From: Callaeas wilsoni
Lineage: Eukaryota; Chordata; Aves; Passeriformes; Callaeidae
NCBI GenBank assembly: GCA_013398955.1
Contig: VWPU01009485.1
Location: forward strand, 1-64,000
Length of the DNA stretch: 64,000 bases
Direction of reading: 5' to 3'
In this document: positions 1 to 14,400 of the stretch, in pieces
Position numbering within the stretch: the stretch's first letter is position 1
How the letters are laid out: each line of letters opens with the position of its first letter
The notes under the pieces: generated by a model
The model's input: the letters and a program-made list of their open reading frames with translations, nothing else
The model's database searches: none
Told to the model about the DNA's origin: nothing
Translations under genes and position numbers: made by a program

Positions 1-3000
1 GCGTGCCGGCGTACTAATATATAAAGACATGCCCAAATTTCAGGCATGAACTTCTCTTTACCTGCAGTGCTCCCATCAAATCTTCTTTTTCTGTACTAGG
101 ACTTTTTATTTTTAATAATGGTTACCCTGTCTCTCCAGGGGTCAGGAGGATTATGTCATTATTATTCAAACAGCTCTTTGAAAGGATTAAATCATTACTA
201 TTACTATAATTACTGAGAGCAGAGAAGAAACCATGCAATGAGAGCAGGTAAAACAGACTAGAAAACCAACGGTAGCTGCAGTTCTCAAATACAGCGTCCC
301 GCAGCAAATCTTTCTGCGAGTCCTTGAATTCTTTCCTCACCCTCGGTGCTGTATGATACTGGTACTCAGGGAATGTCTGGACAATTTGGCCCAGTCAGAT
401 TAAACCTTTTGGCCTAGGGAGTGTTGTTTTCCACCCAGGCTGCACTTTCCTTCCCCTAAGTGGCTCCTGGATCATGGACAGGGAGGCTGTGTCTGCCTTA
501 AGCCTAAGAGATGCAAACCTCAAGTCTGAGGGGTCTGGGCTGTTGCTGTGCTGGTCCAAGGAGAGCCTAAGCACTTGCACCCACAACAGTGAGCTCTTTT
601 ATCTGGAAAAAGCATCACAGTCACTTTCTTTTTAGAAAATACCTTCATGATTGTTTCTCATCCCTCCATCTCCTAATCAACAGGCAAACTCCTCATGCTC
701 AATGGAAAGTGCCTCGGCCCATCTCATTATATTTAAAGCTTTTTGTGAAAGTTCAGAAGGCCAGTGTTGATCCTCAAGCAAATTCCATCTAACTTTAATT
801 CAGAGACATGAAGGAGCCAGCTGCCCTGCTGCAATACTGCTTTCTTCATCACAGCCCAGGAGGCAGGGCTGCTCATCTCACCCCACAGCACAGCCATCTG
901 TGCCAAATGCACCAGTCCAGGGCTGAAACAATATTCTTCATGAGGAAAAACTGCAGCAGTTGTTTGACCTGTATTTAAACCAGTGTTGCTGTACTTGAAA
1001 TGAATATCCCAAACTAGCCCTGCTGCTGTTCTCACCACTTCCCATGCTCCTGAGACTATACTCTGAGAGGTATTTACATGCCCTACAACAAAACAAAATG
1101 GAAACAAATGCTTAAAATCCTGATTTAAAAAGTAGCCCCACATGGAATTAAAAAAAAAATTAGAAATGCAAGTTCCAATTTAAAGAGGAATCAAATGGCA
1201 GCTGGAGATAAAGTAGAAAGAACTACTTGTGTGTAAAACTTCACTAGATTTAAGCCTGGCACAGTGTGACTGCAAACTAGAAGGCTGTAAAAGAATCACA
1301 GGACGTCCAGGAATAACGTGCTATAATCTATGCCCAGTCCCATCAATTGTGATAATCTCAGTCATAAGGGAAGCAATATATATTCATATCAAGTACCCAG
1401 TCTAGCATTTCTGCTTATTTGGTATTACCACCCAAATACATGGCGTGTGCACAATGGGTACAGTGAACGTGCTCCCTATCTTCACTGACTTGTAGCTCTC
1501 TACTTGTGCTACAAAAGGAGAATTAAAGTATTTCTTACTACCTCATTACATTTCATTCATGAACATAAAGATTCCGCGCATGAAAAAATATTAATGAAAT
1601 AGCAACATCACTTAAAGTTATTTAAAAATCCCATCCTGTCCTAATTCAATGAGAGGGGGCAATTGATCAATTCAGTTGTCACTTAAAAACCTTCTTTAAA
1701 AACACTAATGTTCAAAGATTAACAGTCATGAATTATTAATGCTTCTTGTTTTGAAAACGTGTTTGAATAATTTCATGCATTTCCAGCACTGAATTCCTCT
1801 CTCCATTTGAAAATACATACTCCCACCACAGTATAAGTTCCCTGAAGCTTTCAGAAATGTTCTAATTCCTGTAACTATATTTTTCCTTTACTGAAATCTG
1901 GCTATTCTGCTCTGTGTAAACAACAAGAAGAGTGTAGGAAATCATGAAGACCTGACCAAATTCACACAGCATGACAAAGTGTGCCAGCAGGGAATGGCAA
2001 TTTCTGATCCCAAACCTCCTACAGAACTTCAAACATGGGCTCTGACATCTTTAACATGATGGATCAAGAAAGAAGTCCTGCAATTCGCCCATGTTTCCCA
2101 TATAATTGCTGCCAGCTATAATAGGGATGTATATGTTCAAATATCCTATCAAATTGGACTTCACTTCAGAGACCAAAGCTTTAGGCTTATCAGCAATTTT
2201 TATATAACTTTATTCTTTCAGATCTAATGTAGAGCACTGCAACAGGAGACCCACTGCTTAGAAGAAGCTTCAAGACACCTCAGAGGATAAATATGAACCA
2301 AAATTTGCAAGTGGATTAATTATAGTCAAGGAGAGTGCTTCTACTGCAAAACAGTGCTTTTCTGTTGTGTCTACACTCCCATTTTAATTATTCTTGGAAT
2401 AACCAGGCAAAGCAGTGGTGTGAACAATGTAATTATTAAGATTATATCCCAGCAGAAACAGATCATCTTCCGCTGGGAAGAGAAGTGATGGCATATTGAA
2501 ATTCGTGCAAGTAGCTCTAAAACAGCTGCTGGAAGAGAAAAGAGTGAAAAGGAAAGAAACAATTTAGGAATAGCACTGAAAAGGAAATACATACGAAACA
2601 AAAGAGAACAAACAAACTGAAAAGACAGGGACTAATAAGCAGATTTTCCTCATTATCATAGCTCACATGCAGAAGAGAGGAACAAATGAGTCTGTTCAAA
2701 CTGCTTCTCCTGTTTTTTTCAGCCAGTTATTACGAGTCAGAATTCCACGCCTGACAATATTTGGCCTAAATATCCAAGTTACAACAGTCCAAGATTTCAC
2801 ATCCAGAGGTAATACTTTTATGAACAGGTATTATCAGGAAAAGAGCCTACTCCTGAAAGATGCTGCAGCAGATTAATTAGTCAAAGTTTATGATAATCCT
2901 GTGATAGTCTCTCACACCATCTTTTCATTTGCAGCTGAATATCTTCACTCCCTGAATAAATCCTAGCTGCTTCCTGGAGGTGTTAAATTAAACTTTGATG

Positions 3001-4192
3001 TTGGAAGCAGCTCTGAATTGGCATAGGAGGAACCTGCAGTGGTAAGTGTGCAAGACCGTGGCTCCTACTGTCAGCAAAAAAAAAGTTAAGAGAAGCTAAT
3101 TGGAAAGAGATGAGCACAGTAAAACACTACCTGCCTCACATAAGATAACAACCTTTACCACAATGGTAAAAGCGAGTTGTTTGGGTTTTGGTTTTTTTAA
3201 TGCATTTTTTCCTGTTGTGGCACTTGATTTTAATCTGCTTTCTCTTTCTGAGGAAAAAAGAAGATAAAAAATTGAGGTAACTGTCTAAGCACAGCTGAAT
3301 GAAAAATTCTGCCCTGTCAGAAATTTGTTTTTCTCTATTAAAAAAATAAAACCAATATAAAGCTGTTCCTCAGATAAATGTCAGCAGCAAAGCTGCCTGA
3401 AGGTATGTACTGAATCACATCAAAACTATTTTTAACACACTCCCAAGTCAACCTCCAAACCTAATTCAAATTCAGTTACATTTGCCTTCAACACAGATGT
3501 CCCTGGCAGTTTACAACTGGTGAAAATGACCTATATTTTATAGAATACATAGAGAAAAATACTTAATTACTGTCTGCATCAAGCAGTATCAAGAAAATTA
3601 ATAGATTTGAATAAATTATATACTTTTAAGATTGAATAGTTTGGAATCAATTTCTGATTAGTTGAACTGTATGCCATTGGATCTCATTCTTACAAGCTGC
3701 TCTGTTACACATGTTAACTGCCCTATTAATGAAGAGTGCTTGTAAAAAGAATGAATATCCCAGCCAAAAGCAAAATTCTAACTTTGGGACAAAGATATGA
3801 AAGGCCAGGGCACTTAGATCCTGTTATAGATCCTGTTTCAGGGTACCTTCATCATGTGGCACTATAGTAAACAGCAATTTCTGTCAGTTTCATTCAATTT
3901 AGGGGAAAAATTGACCTGCTTGGTCATTTAAGAGGAAAAAATTATGCAACCAAAATAATATCTAGCCATGCTTTTAATTATTTGATAAAAATGTTATTAC
4001 ATTCTACCAATGCTTATCTTTCCTATAGCAAAGTATGCATGATGGAGATATGAAAAGCTGTTCAGGATTGTAGAATAACTTGCTCAGCTGCAACATCTGT
4101 ATTTATCATCACAACTTTAAAAGGACTGTGTAACTGGCAACTGAACCGAGCCAGCTAATTCACACCTTAAGCTTATTCAGGAACAGAGCCAA
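1..4192. other. non-coding sequence, no recognisable gene
   Basis: AT-rich unique sequence, intronic or intergenic in character. The longest ATG-initiated open frame is on the minus strand at 733-1143 (136 codons). Its predicted product has no domain, signal peptide or repeat that I recognise, and I see no splice-site or codon-bias support, so I do not call it a gene. Short A and T runs occur, for example near 1150 and 3080. No mobile element was recognised in this block. Confidence 0.7.
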
Positions 4193-4310
4193 AAAATCAC
4201 TCACACTGGAAGGGACCTTGGGACACCTATAATCCAAACTGTCTAATCAAAACAAGGACAGTTGCTTCAGCTGTTTGCAAACTTAGGGTGCTCAATCCCT
4301 GCCTTGGTTT
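4193..4310 (-). mobile_element. old, diverged CR1 LINE 3'-end fragment
   Basis: The stretch CACTGGAAGGGACCTTGGGA, followed by a degenerate version of the 'atccagtccaac' segment, matches the antisense 3' end of avian CR1 retrotransposons. The similarity then fades through a region like the CR1 'caggttgctcaggactg' segment (here near 4273-4300). Many substitutions and small gaps point to an old insertion. Only the 3' tail survives, as is usual for 5'-truncated CR1 copies. Boundaries are approximate and the subfamily is not assigned. Confidence 0.6.
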
Positions 4311-7300
4311 GTATTTACATGTTAATGCAGTAGCCACACAACTAAAAACACTCTTACTCCAAAAAGTGTAAGAGGCTTAGTTCTGGAGTGCAAGGCTGTG
4401 GCCATGAGCAGATTACACTGTAAATTCTGCAGCTACAAAACAGCTTATTTCTCAAACAACTAAAATACAGACTCATTTGCTTCTGAAAAGCTTTTCCCCC
4501 TTCTAAGCTCTAACATTTGCAAATTTTAATTACTCCCATAACAAAACACTACTAGAACAACTCATCTCCAGGGTGCAATCAGGATTTCTTGCAAAATCTC
4601 TGCAAGCTGTTAATATCAAATGGCAGTTACATATTGTTTTACAAAACACAGAAAATATTTTTATACTTTCTGGCTTCTTTTGATTAAAATCCTAAATACA
4701 GGAGAAAAAAAATTCCTAATGGAGTAAGAAAATGCCTTGTGTTTCTGATGATCAATAACTGACTGGAAAGAACAGTTTGTCTACTGCTGGACTGTAGCCA
4801 TTCAGCTCTGTTGCTGTTGTTTAGAATGTATCATGCTAGTGCAGAGTAACTAAAGAAAGAAAGATCCCTTTGATTTAGGCAGATACAAACCCAGCAAAAG
4901 TGGGGGTTTCCTTGCTCCAGTCTAGCTGTAGTTAATGCTGGGTAAAAGTTCTTCAAAGCATAAGGGATAATAATGATAATTATTTATCCACTGAATACAG
5001 TTAAAGTTCCAGAGTCTCACAGAACAATGGGAGATGAACTATTTAAAGAAAGCATATCTGCTGCTGCCAAGGGGTGTTGCTGCAAGTGCCATTTGCTTTT
5101 CCAAATGCAACACTAGCAATACAGTAGATGATTAATGCAAAAATATAGAATCATGAAGCCTATTGTTAGTTTCCTATTATACAGATAACTGCAAACTAGC
5201 ACATTAGGGAAACAAATTTACGGTTTTGTGAACTTAGACTGGACAGGTAAGGAGTGATCAAAACCAAGTCATGCTCCTTTCAGGTTCTTATATAAAAGTA
5301 AAACAAGGAAAAGCGTGTTAAAACACAAAAGGTAATCATCACAAGAAAGTAATTTCTTTTCTTTGGTTCTCTTTGTTCTCTAGCATTGGAACAAAGTGAC
5401 TTTGACAAAGTCAGGGGATAGGAATTTCTTTGGTAAGAAAAAAAAGAGCCAAAGAGGCAAAGTCTGCAATTTTCTAGACAAACCATTTGGGAAAAGAAAA
5501 AGTGGAAACCAAAACAGGCTATTTTATAATTCCTCCCTCCTCACTGCCACTAAGGCACAGATACACTAGCTCACACATCTTTCTGACTGCAGGGAAAGTC
5601 TCCCTGCTATGGATAAACAACAATGTGGAATTGATTTTTCCAGGCAGAAGCCCACAGCACCACTTCAAAGCATGGGTGCCCTCAGAGTTACACAGAAGAG
5701 CTGTACTTGATTAAAGCAGAGCTGAAGCACAAACATTTTAAACAAACAGGTGACTCTGTCTCTCCTATTCTCAGGTTGCTGAGGAAAGTTTTCAGAAATA
5801 TTTGACTCTGCTGAGGAACCAGAGTTCACAGACAGAGATAAAAGGCTTTCAAAATCTGCGCAAACATGCAAGGTCCAACACCTCATATGAAATCAAGATT
5901 TTCCCAGCTACTGAATGTAACTCAAATGTGAAATGGCATTAGAAACTCTATTCTTTCTTGTATCTCGGCTTCTTGTATCCCTCAGAGCTGGGAAAAGGGG
6001 CAAACAGCAACAACTAGAGGTGTCTGACCCAGTAAGGCAAGGGGGCTACAGACAATTAAGGAACAAGCTTAATTTACCTGGGTACACCAGATTGCCCAAA
6101 ACACTACCATTAATAAGGTGAGGTATACTCCAGCAAGAACAAGCTGAGCATCCTTGAGACAGTCTTTGCCATCAGAACTCTGTGGTCAGTAATGCAAGGA
6201 AGCACTAGGGAAAGAAAGATCAAAGGAAAACTTACATGACAAACTTATGTATTACTTTGGAAGAATTTGGACTGGACTACCCAAGATGAGTGTCACAAAG
6301 TACGTTGACATGAAAAGGGTAACGCACATATTTTACATTAATACTTATACTAAAGAATTTAAGAAAACCTCATTCTACTTTCGACTCCCTAAATGTAAGA
6401 GCAAGAGTAATTCTCAAGCTCTTCCTTATAGAACCTCCTTACGTAATTTTTTAAATGCTACAATCCATAGCTTGCTCTTCTAATGATTTTGGCTTCTTTT
6501 TCAGCCATGACTCAATTACCAGAGCTCCTCCACAGCTAGAAACCTTCTGATGCCCGTAGTGCCAAGCTTTCTTTAGGCTCACAAGAAAATAGCAAGATAA
6601 ATACTCTTCATTTTGTCCAGCCTTTCAAAATTGATTAATTCTATTCCCTATAAATCATTAACTCATCTGCCTGATACCCATCCCAGTTAGACTACAAGCT
6701 TGGAGAGTATAAACACTGCACATTCTGCAAAGCTTCGTGCACACAAGTGATCAGATCAGTAGCAATAATAATCACGCCCTTTACATGTGTTCATAGTGCT
6801 CATGGTCATCTGAAGAAGAGTAAGCTCTTAAGGGAGATAGAAACCCAAATGCCCTTTTTATTCTAGGAAAATCTCAACCATTTAGTGTGTGTGTGCCCAA
6901 GGCATAAATGATTCCTAGAGCTCCCATGGGGACAGTGCAGCTTTGCATTAGCCTCAGTGGAGGCCCGTGCTCATAAAGCATTACACAGCCCTTGCACAAT
7001 CCCACTGGAGCGCTGGCATTCACTGTCCTAAACTAGAAATGTAAACATGAATGAAAAAAAGTAGAACTCGGTCATATGCCAGAGCTCTAGAGTTTGGGAT
7101 TAAGGTTTCAGGGCTTTACCATGGGTTGTTTTTTGGGTGGCAGCCTTTATCGACGGCTCAGCAGGAGATCATTTTCTGTCTCTGAAACATCTGTTGGCCA
7201 CTAAAATCCCAATTACACTTAGCTCTTTTCTTGCGGCAGGCAAGGAATATGCACCACAAGAAGGCAATTGCAGTTTGAGTGAGCAACAGACCAGCAAATG

Positions 7301-7450
7301 TAAGGGTTGCTGGAGTCACTTCCTAGAGCTTTTATACTTCAACTACAAATGTAAACTCTCCTGAACTAGGCAGAAGCTACAGCACCTTGCTTACTTTTAC
7401 TTTAACTCTGTTGCTATCTTCTAGACTTCTAAACGGGTATGAAATACTAT

Positions 7451-7499
7451 GAAAAACATATATATAGAAAATATATGAATATATAAAATATATTCTTAC
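7451..7499. repeat. AT-rich low-complexity patch
   Basis: About 50 bases made almost only of A and T, with repeated ATATAT and AAATATAT units. It is low-complexity sequence with no sign of function. Confidence 0.7.
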
Positions 7500-8341
7500 A
7501 TTTCCTTGTTCTTTTGCACCTGGCAAAGGCCACATGTCCAGAAAGCACAACCAGCCAGCTCTGCTGCCTGCTTTTCAGTGCCAAGCTGAAAACACTGCTC
7601 TGAAAGACACTAATTCTCTGTATCACAAGTAAGTTTGAGCCTGCTTCCTAAACAAAAGCAGATGCTCAAAGAATCAGATTTGACTGAGTGTTTTCCAATA
7701 TAATTTCCAGGTCCAATAGATGCTAAATATAAGGTAAATCAACTTAAATCCAACTGACTTAACATTACTTGCAAGGAATTATCCCACTGTGATACAGCTG
7801 ATTAATTCCTCTTCTCCATTTCAAAATGGTAGCATGAGCTACTGCAACATGCAATGAATGCCATGAAGCTGCTCCACACAAAAATGACTCTCTATCCATG
7901 AAAAATAGCTGAATTTAGACAAGAAATTTTCTCCACATGGTTTCCAGCCCCCTGTAGACTACAGGATAGTTTTTACACCCTATGCTACATAAACCCCTTG
8001 AAATAATGTGCATAGTAAATGTATTTCCAAGGTAGCTGACCGTTCACTGCATACCTGGTGATAAAACCACACATTTTAGATCTCTCCCCTCTTCCAAGTA
8101 CAGTGCACCATGCAAAAGTAGGATCTAGATGTTCTACAAAAACAGGTTCTTTTGTAAAGACCTCAGGAGTTCCTCCAAACACATTTGACAAATAATAAAA
8201 GAAAGGGACTAGAAAATAATTTATGTGTTCACTCAGTCAGGAATAGTGGCTTGAATGTCTGACCTTAATCAACCTACTGAAAATTAATATAAGTAAGAAA
8301 GGTCATATTCCTAAACAAAACAAAAGTTAAGGAAGATCGTC

Positions 8342-8368
8342 TTTCTGTTAAGGAAGACTTAACAGAAA
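8342..8368. repeat. perfect 11-base inverted repeat with 5-base spacer
   Basis: The left arm TTTCTGTTAAG (8342-8352) and right arm CTTAACAGAAA (8358-8368) are exact reverse complements around the spacer GAAGA. The left arm overlaps a direct repeat: GTTAAGGAAGA occurs at 8326-8336 and again at 8347-8357. The arms could form a hairpin. They are far shorter than a microRNA precursor stem, and no transposon ends are recognisable. Confidence 0.85.
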
Positions 8369-9127
8369 CTCATACTTGTTTCCCAGAAACAAAGGAACAA
8401 AATATGATTTTCCTTGCATAGCCAAGTGCTTTCTTTTTTTGCATTTCATTTCTGAATCCAAACATACTGGAGTAGAAATGAGCAGCTGAATAAACTGATC
8501 TATTTCCCTGTGAAATCTTGTATTTTTACAATCTTTTCTTCCCTAACATGTTTTTTTTTCCTAGAACATATTTCTGGGTTTTGGTGTGAAATCAAACAGA
8601 TACATGAATAATAACAGATTCCATATTCCTTTGAATGACAGGGAGTTTTAACTTAGGCTGGGCAGAAATTTGTGAATGATGATGGGATAAAGGAAAAGGA
8701 ACACGACATTTCTGAAGCAGAATGGGCCTTTAAAACCCTTGTAAGTGTGGCAATCAAAGTAACCATCCTCCTACCGCTCTTCATGAGTACAAAGACTTTT
8801 TGTCAGTCATTCTGTGTCTCCCCTGATCCTCTTTGTCCTCAATGCTCTGTTCTTCAGGGCATGACAAAGAAAAAGGCTTAGATTTTGCGTAATTTAAGTA
8901 CCTACAACTATCAATACACAAGTTGGAGCCTTAAAAACAAACAAAAGATAAAATCTTATACCAGATTTTGACCTCGCAAGATGGTGTTTTATAACACTGG
9001 ATTTTTTTTTAAATTTCATTTTTTAATCTCAATAGCCCATCAGCTTGAATAATCATCTTCCAAAATGCATTGTTTATCAAAGCAGATGCTACTTTCACAA
9101 TATATTTTATTTATATATCTTTCCTTT

Positions 9128-9158
9128 GGTTTTTGTTTGAGGTCTGAGGTTTTTGTTT
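9128..9158. repeat. two-copy GT-rich direct repeat, period 20
   Basis: GGTTTTTGTTT occurs at 9128-9138 and 9148-9158, inside a longer G/T-rich stretch running to about 9170. It is a minor low-complexity duplication. Confidence 0.75.
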
Positions 9159-11423
9159 AGGTTTTAGTTGTGGCTAACAGTAAAAGGGACTTCTGGTTTT
9201 TTTCGCCCAAGCTGGCCACCACGAATAAATCTGCTTAAAAGCAGAGTTGGAAATCTATGCCACAGCTTTATATACCAGTAATGCATCCACTGAATTAAAC
9301 TTTTATTAGACCCATTTGCATTATGAAAAGATCTTTAATATAATAACACTGCAGGATACTTACAACAATAACTAAGAACTGGCCAGACTGGTTACCGTAA
9401 GATGCTTGAAATCTGGTTAACTATCACTGCTATTTCGCTGTTCCAAACCCTATATTCGGCTGCCATTTGTTACCTAACAAACCTTTTCGAGAGTCGTACC
9501 AGCGCAGTTTCAGCCTTCCTGCCTTACAATAGAGCACATCTGAAAGGTGCCACATCGAACCACCGCAATTCCAGTGAAGGGTACCTGTAGCTGACTGTCA
9601 GGGCACTGGAAACTGGACAGGCTGAGACAGCTCCTGTCCTGCAGCATCTCAGGGTAAACTCTGCCATTTTTGCAGACATTGCTAAGCAGGATGAAAGTTT
9701 TAGCTTTTTTTCCCACCCCCAATGGAATAAAACTTGTCTGTTCGTCCTTCAACATTAAATAACTTTTGGAAGTGTAATTAATCAGGAGCAAGAAATAGAG
9801 AGAGAAGCAGGTTTTAGTAGTTTAACTGTTCATGAATTTATTTGAGTGAATTAATGGGCATCTTCTCCTCCATGATATTTAATGAGTCCAACAAATTCAC
9901 TGCAGTAGACGTCTGGTGAGACATAATGTTATAAAAACTTTTCATCCCTGATTTACACAAAAGGGGTGAAAACTGAAGGCAGGTATTTTATACCATTATT
10001 GATTTTCCACAAATACACATAGATATGTGCATTATACACAATATAAACAAAACTGTTCAGACACGTTCCAAAACTGAAACTCAATGAGCAGAAATGCCAC
10101 TTACTGACCTCAACAGAACAGCAGGGAAAATGCTGCCCTATTCTCCTTCTCATGACTCTGGCCTGTTTCTCTAAATTACAGGGCCAAACCTCTGCAATAA
10201 AGAAGCATCACTATTAATCCCTTGCACCAGTTGCCTTTACTTCGCTCACACAGGGGCTCAGTACCCCATACTATGTAATTTAAATGAAACACATTATTTG
10301 AAAGAACAAGAGGGAATCATTTCAGCAGATTACTCTGAGTTGAAACTGATCCTACCTCAGTCCTACCCAAAAACTGTGCTTGATTTCAGTTTCCTCTCAG
10401 GCTTTCTCATTTACATCAACGTTTTACCTGCAGGTAGCATGTCTTCATAATTTACAGCTGAAGATACTATCTTTGAAAAAAAAAAAGATTCATTTATTCT
10501 GACCATGTGAATTTGTGTCTCAAGAAACACCAAAAATTCTAAACTGAATGGAACAGATTTGGCAGATTACATATGTGAAATAGATACATTTTGTGAATGA
10601 CAGGATTTCAGTATCCAGTATAGCATATTGAGAATGTTCCTGTGCTGAAGTGTGCTGCTTATCCTCAGATCTAAGGCATAAAGAATTTGCAGAGCTTCTG
10701 CACGCTTTAAAATATTCTGAGTCATGTATGGTAAGAACTTCAGTGGTTTTTTACACCTAAGCTATGTAAATACTGACTTCCTTGGAAATGTAAGCCCTAT
10801 ACATCTAGCCAACAGAGACCATGGTCTCAGAGAAGAGGACTGATTTTGTTTTCTGTTAAGCACGTAGAAACTACCAAAAATGTACAAGAAATTACTTCTG
10901 GGGAGGCACGGAGCCTGCATGCTTCAGCCTAGATCCTCCTTCTTTCAGCCATAAACTGCCAACTCCACCATTTCAGTGACTTCTTCCTGCTGTTTTGCTG
11001 CTGGGAATGTTAGAAAACCCTGGTACTGAGCAAGGTTTCACTAGACACAAAGTGAAAAGGGAACAAAGGCTTTTTCTTGTACTAATTTAGTCAGAACATG
11101 GAAGTCTTAATAAGCACAGCTTGGGTCTGTCTTGCATTTTGAGTTGCCATCAACTCTTCCACAGATTCATGAGTAGTTCTGTCTCTTCTCTAACCTCTCA
11201 TAGACAGGTATGAACAGACCTGAACATCATCGTGACAATGCTGCTCCCATCAAAATTAATCCTGGTACAGGCTCTGCACCAGTGTTCCCAAGCTGACCTG
11301 AGAGTGATGCCAGGCAGAACAGCTGGAGCAGCATCAACACGTCCTTTCCAGCAAGACCCGAGCATTGTTTAATGGCAGGTCATCTTAACATGACATACTG
11401 GGGACCCAGAAATGGAAATAGAG

Positions 11424-11475
11424 CCATAGAATCATTAAGGTTGGAAAAGAGCTTTAAGTCTAAACATTAAAAGCC
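11424..11475 (-). mobile_element. CR1 LINE 3'-end fragment (short)
   Basis: CATAGAATCATTAAGGTTGG followed by AAAAGAGCTTTAAGTCTAA matches the antisense 3' terminus of a CR1 type common in birds, whose tail reads '...cattaaggttggaaaagacctctaag'. Recognisable similarity is lost after about 50 bases, so the copy is either severely 5'-truncated or strongly decayed further in. Confidence 0.8.
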
Positions 11476-14400
11476 TCAATTTCCCATGCATTCACTCAAC
11501 ATGCAGCCAACAGTTGCAACTCCAGTAGGATCAGTTCCTAGGAAACTGAGTTTACCCAGTCACATCCTATCAATCCTATGAATTTAATTGAGTATGTTTA
11601 TCAAACTAAAAGGACTACAAAGAAAAAAACAAGTTAAACTAAGTAAACCACTCACCAAGTGAAAAAAAAAAAGTAGGCCACATAAGATACAAGAAAGCTT
11701 TGTGATTTTCTGCAGCTGTTCTCAGCATTGCTTAGCAAATTAATATAACACAGAATGTCATTCAGAACTATCCTTAGTCCTTCTTAGTGTTTTAGCACAT
11801 TATAACAATTAATCATCTTTCATTAATGCATGGGCACTCAAAGATGAACTAAGAACAATCACATTGTACTGGGTACTGCGAACTCATCTTTTATATTAAC
11901 ATTTACACTATTATTCTACTTAATACTACACATCCATACTACACAGAGAATTTTACAAATGTATTGAGATCTTGATTTTGGAAAAAATTTAAATACAGGC
12001 CTAAAGGGAATATCAGCCTGTGCAATATTCTCTAGACCACAGAGGTAAATATATGCATAAGGCTTTGCATATGATCCACAGCTGCGCAGTCATTCTTACA
12101 GAAGGGAAATAATATTAGAATTAGACTTAGCGGTGAAACTTCACTGTAAGATATGCAGCTAAATAGGTCAGGTCTACCTCCCCATGCTGTCCAGGCTTAG
12201 AGCTACCATCTATACCTCATTTTCATTCAATATTTTTTCCAGGATTCATTGACTGGTCAAATCAAAACCTGCTCTGTCATAACACACACAGGCATTTTTC
12301 ATAAATTAATCTACAGTCACAACCAGTTCTCCCTCAGAGGGAGCAGACTAAAAACAATGTCTACAAACAACAAATGACAGAACACCTTTAGAAAGTGTTT
12401 CTTTTCCTGTACTCATTTTTTCCTATTACTTGGCATGCAATTTTTACAGTATGCTCATCACAGCCTAATACGAACATTTCACAAACATGTAACATCTCCT
12501 ACTAGTCTCCTTATTTTACAGGTATTTTCCTTTTTATTAAACTCATTTTCATCAGTAATCAGGTGGCTTTAGATGCCTTACCAGGGGTAGGATAGTCTGA
12601 CAGCGAAGTTTTACATTTTGTCCAGGTGACACACTTGTAAGTGTTCTGAGGTCTTCCTGGGGAGAGCTGCAAATCTGAGGACCACTGCTCAACAAACGCG
12701 ATGTGTCGAAGTTTCACCTCTGTCCCAGTGGAAGACAGCTGTCAAAGGAGTTAAAGACAGGCAGGGTTAAGGAAGCCTGAGCTGGTCTGATTTGGGACAG
12801 TTAGCTCATTTTGGGACTGCTTGCTCCGTTTCACCATGCTGCAAGTCAAAACAGCACAGATACTGAGTGGTCCATTTTCGCTCATTAGAGTAGCTGGGGT
12901 TTTTTAAACCCTCTGCAGCTTTTCTAAGGTCAGTCCTTTCACACACTGCCATAGTCTGTTGTATTAAAAAAGCCTGGAGGTCACTATGATGCCTTGTGGT
13001 AGCCAGAGACTCCGATACCTGTCAGAGGCAGAGAAAATTTCTGTTGCTATGGAGTTTTAGGTATAGAGAACTCTCTGAAAGGCAAATAAACAAGAAACAC
13101 ATTATTCCTTAAATGTATCGTTAGACAAGTTTAAGGAGTCCATATCCTGGATCTTCTTTCTGCACAGACTCAAAGGCTTATGTGAAAAGGACAACTCCTG
13201 ATCTGGAGAAATAAAGAAACTTTCTGAGGAAAGGTAAATTAAAACCCCCAAAACATCAGTGTTGAAGTAATCAGGAGTAGAAATTTAAGGGAGGGAATCA
13301 ATAAAATCTTATCAGCTGCATGCCTGTGAGGAGAGGGTACATTAGAAAGATGTATTGCTGTCCACTCTTTAAGAATAATACTGACACTTCATTTTCTACC
13401 AAACTCATGAAATTACAAGAGCTGTTTAGCAACCTACCTGCCAGCTATACATTTCCATCTTTCTCTTTTGCCTTGCTGTCCTGAACAACTGTAGCAGGTT
13501 GCATAATCTATACAAAGGGGGAGGAAGGACAAGGGCAATCAATAGCCTTGCAGCTTCTCCCATTTACTCATTCTACAGGATGCTTAAATGTCACTCTCAT
13601 GGACAACTTGGCAAAATACACACTTCAGACCATCATAGGGCATATTTACCTTCAGGTGTCCTTAGGTTTCTACAAAGGTTTGTACTGTGTGCCACATCCG
13701 ATTTAAGATACAAACTTCAAAAGGAGCAAACGGCTGTTTGAGGCCTTTAAGATGCCCTTAGTGAAAAACAGGATTTGTACATTCAAGAACCTGCACATCT
13801 TCAAAAAACACTATCCATGATCATACTCTGCTTTCTATACGGTCATGCACAAGTAAGCCCATGCCACAAAGCACTGTGCAAACTCAAGAGCAGAAGATCA
13901 ACAACCTTTCCTTTCCTTTTTTTCCCCCTTCACAAGTGATTCTATCACTATTTTGAGTTAAATTCTGATATTCCTGGTAACAGTGCTATAAAAAACACTG
14001 CTGAGGGAGACACCAGTAAATTATCCAATCTATATTCCTGCTCGACAGCAGGATCAACTGTAATTATTTCTGACAGATATTTTCATAACTTGTTCTTCAC
14101 AATGAAACATGCCCTTGCAATTTACGTTACAGTCAGTGGAGAATTCCTGTTTACAAAGAATAAAATCTGTAGCATCAGAAGAACAGTGCTCAACACCATG
14201 CAAGGCTCACAAAGATATGCAAGAATTCACAGCAAATTTATGTACCAATTTAATTGTTGGTAGAAAGGTTAATCAGGGTTATGACCACTGCCATGACATT
14301 TTCCTCCAGAAAGTTTGAGAGTTTTATCTGTTAATGAAGAGCCTGTGTGTTTAGAATCCTCTTGTGTCTGTTCCTTTATACATGCCCAATATCACCTTTA

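Larger units (their letters stand above)
4311..11423. other. non-coding sequence with small simple-sequence features
   Basis: No gene is supported. Open frames here are under 100 codons and resemble nothing known to me. The block contains an AT-rich patch (7451-7499), a perfect 11-base inverted repeat (8342-8368) and a two-copy GT-rich direct repeat (9128-9158), each listed separately. The remainder is unremarkable AT-rich unique sequence. Confidence 0.7.

Noticed and set aside
733..1143. 136-codon minus-strand open frame with an ATG start
   Set aside because: No recognisable domain or compositional signature of coding sequence, and a frame of this length is expected by chance several times in 64 kb of this composition.
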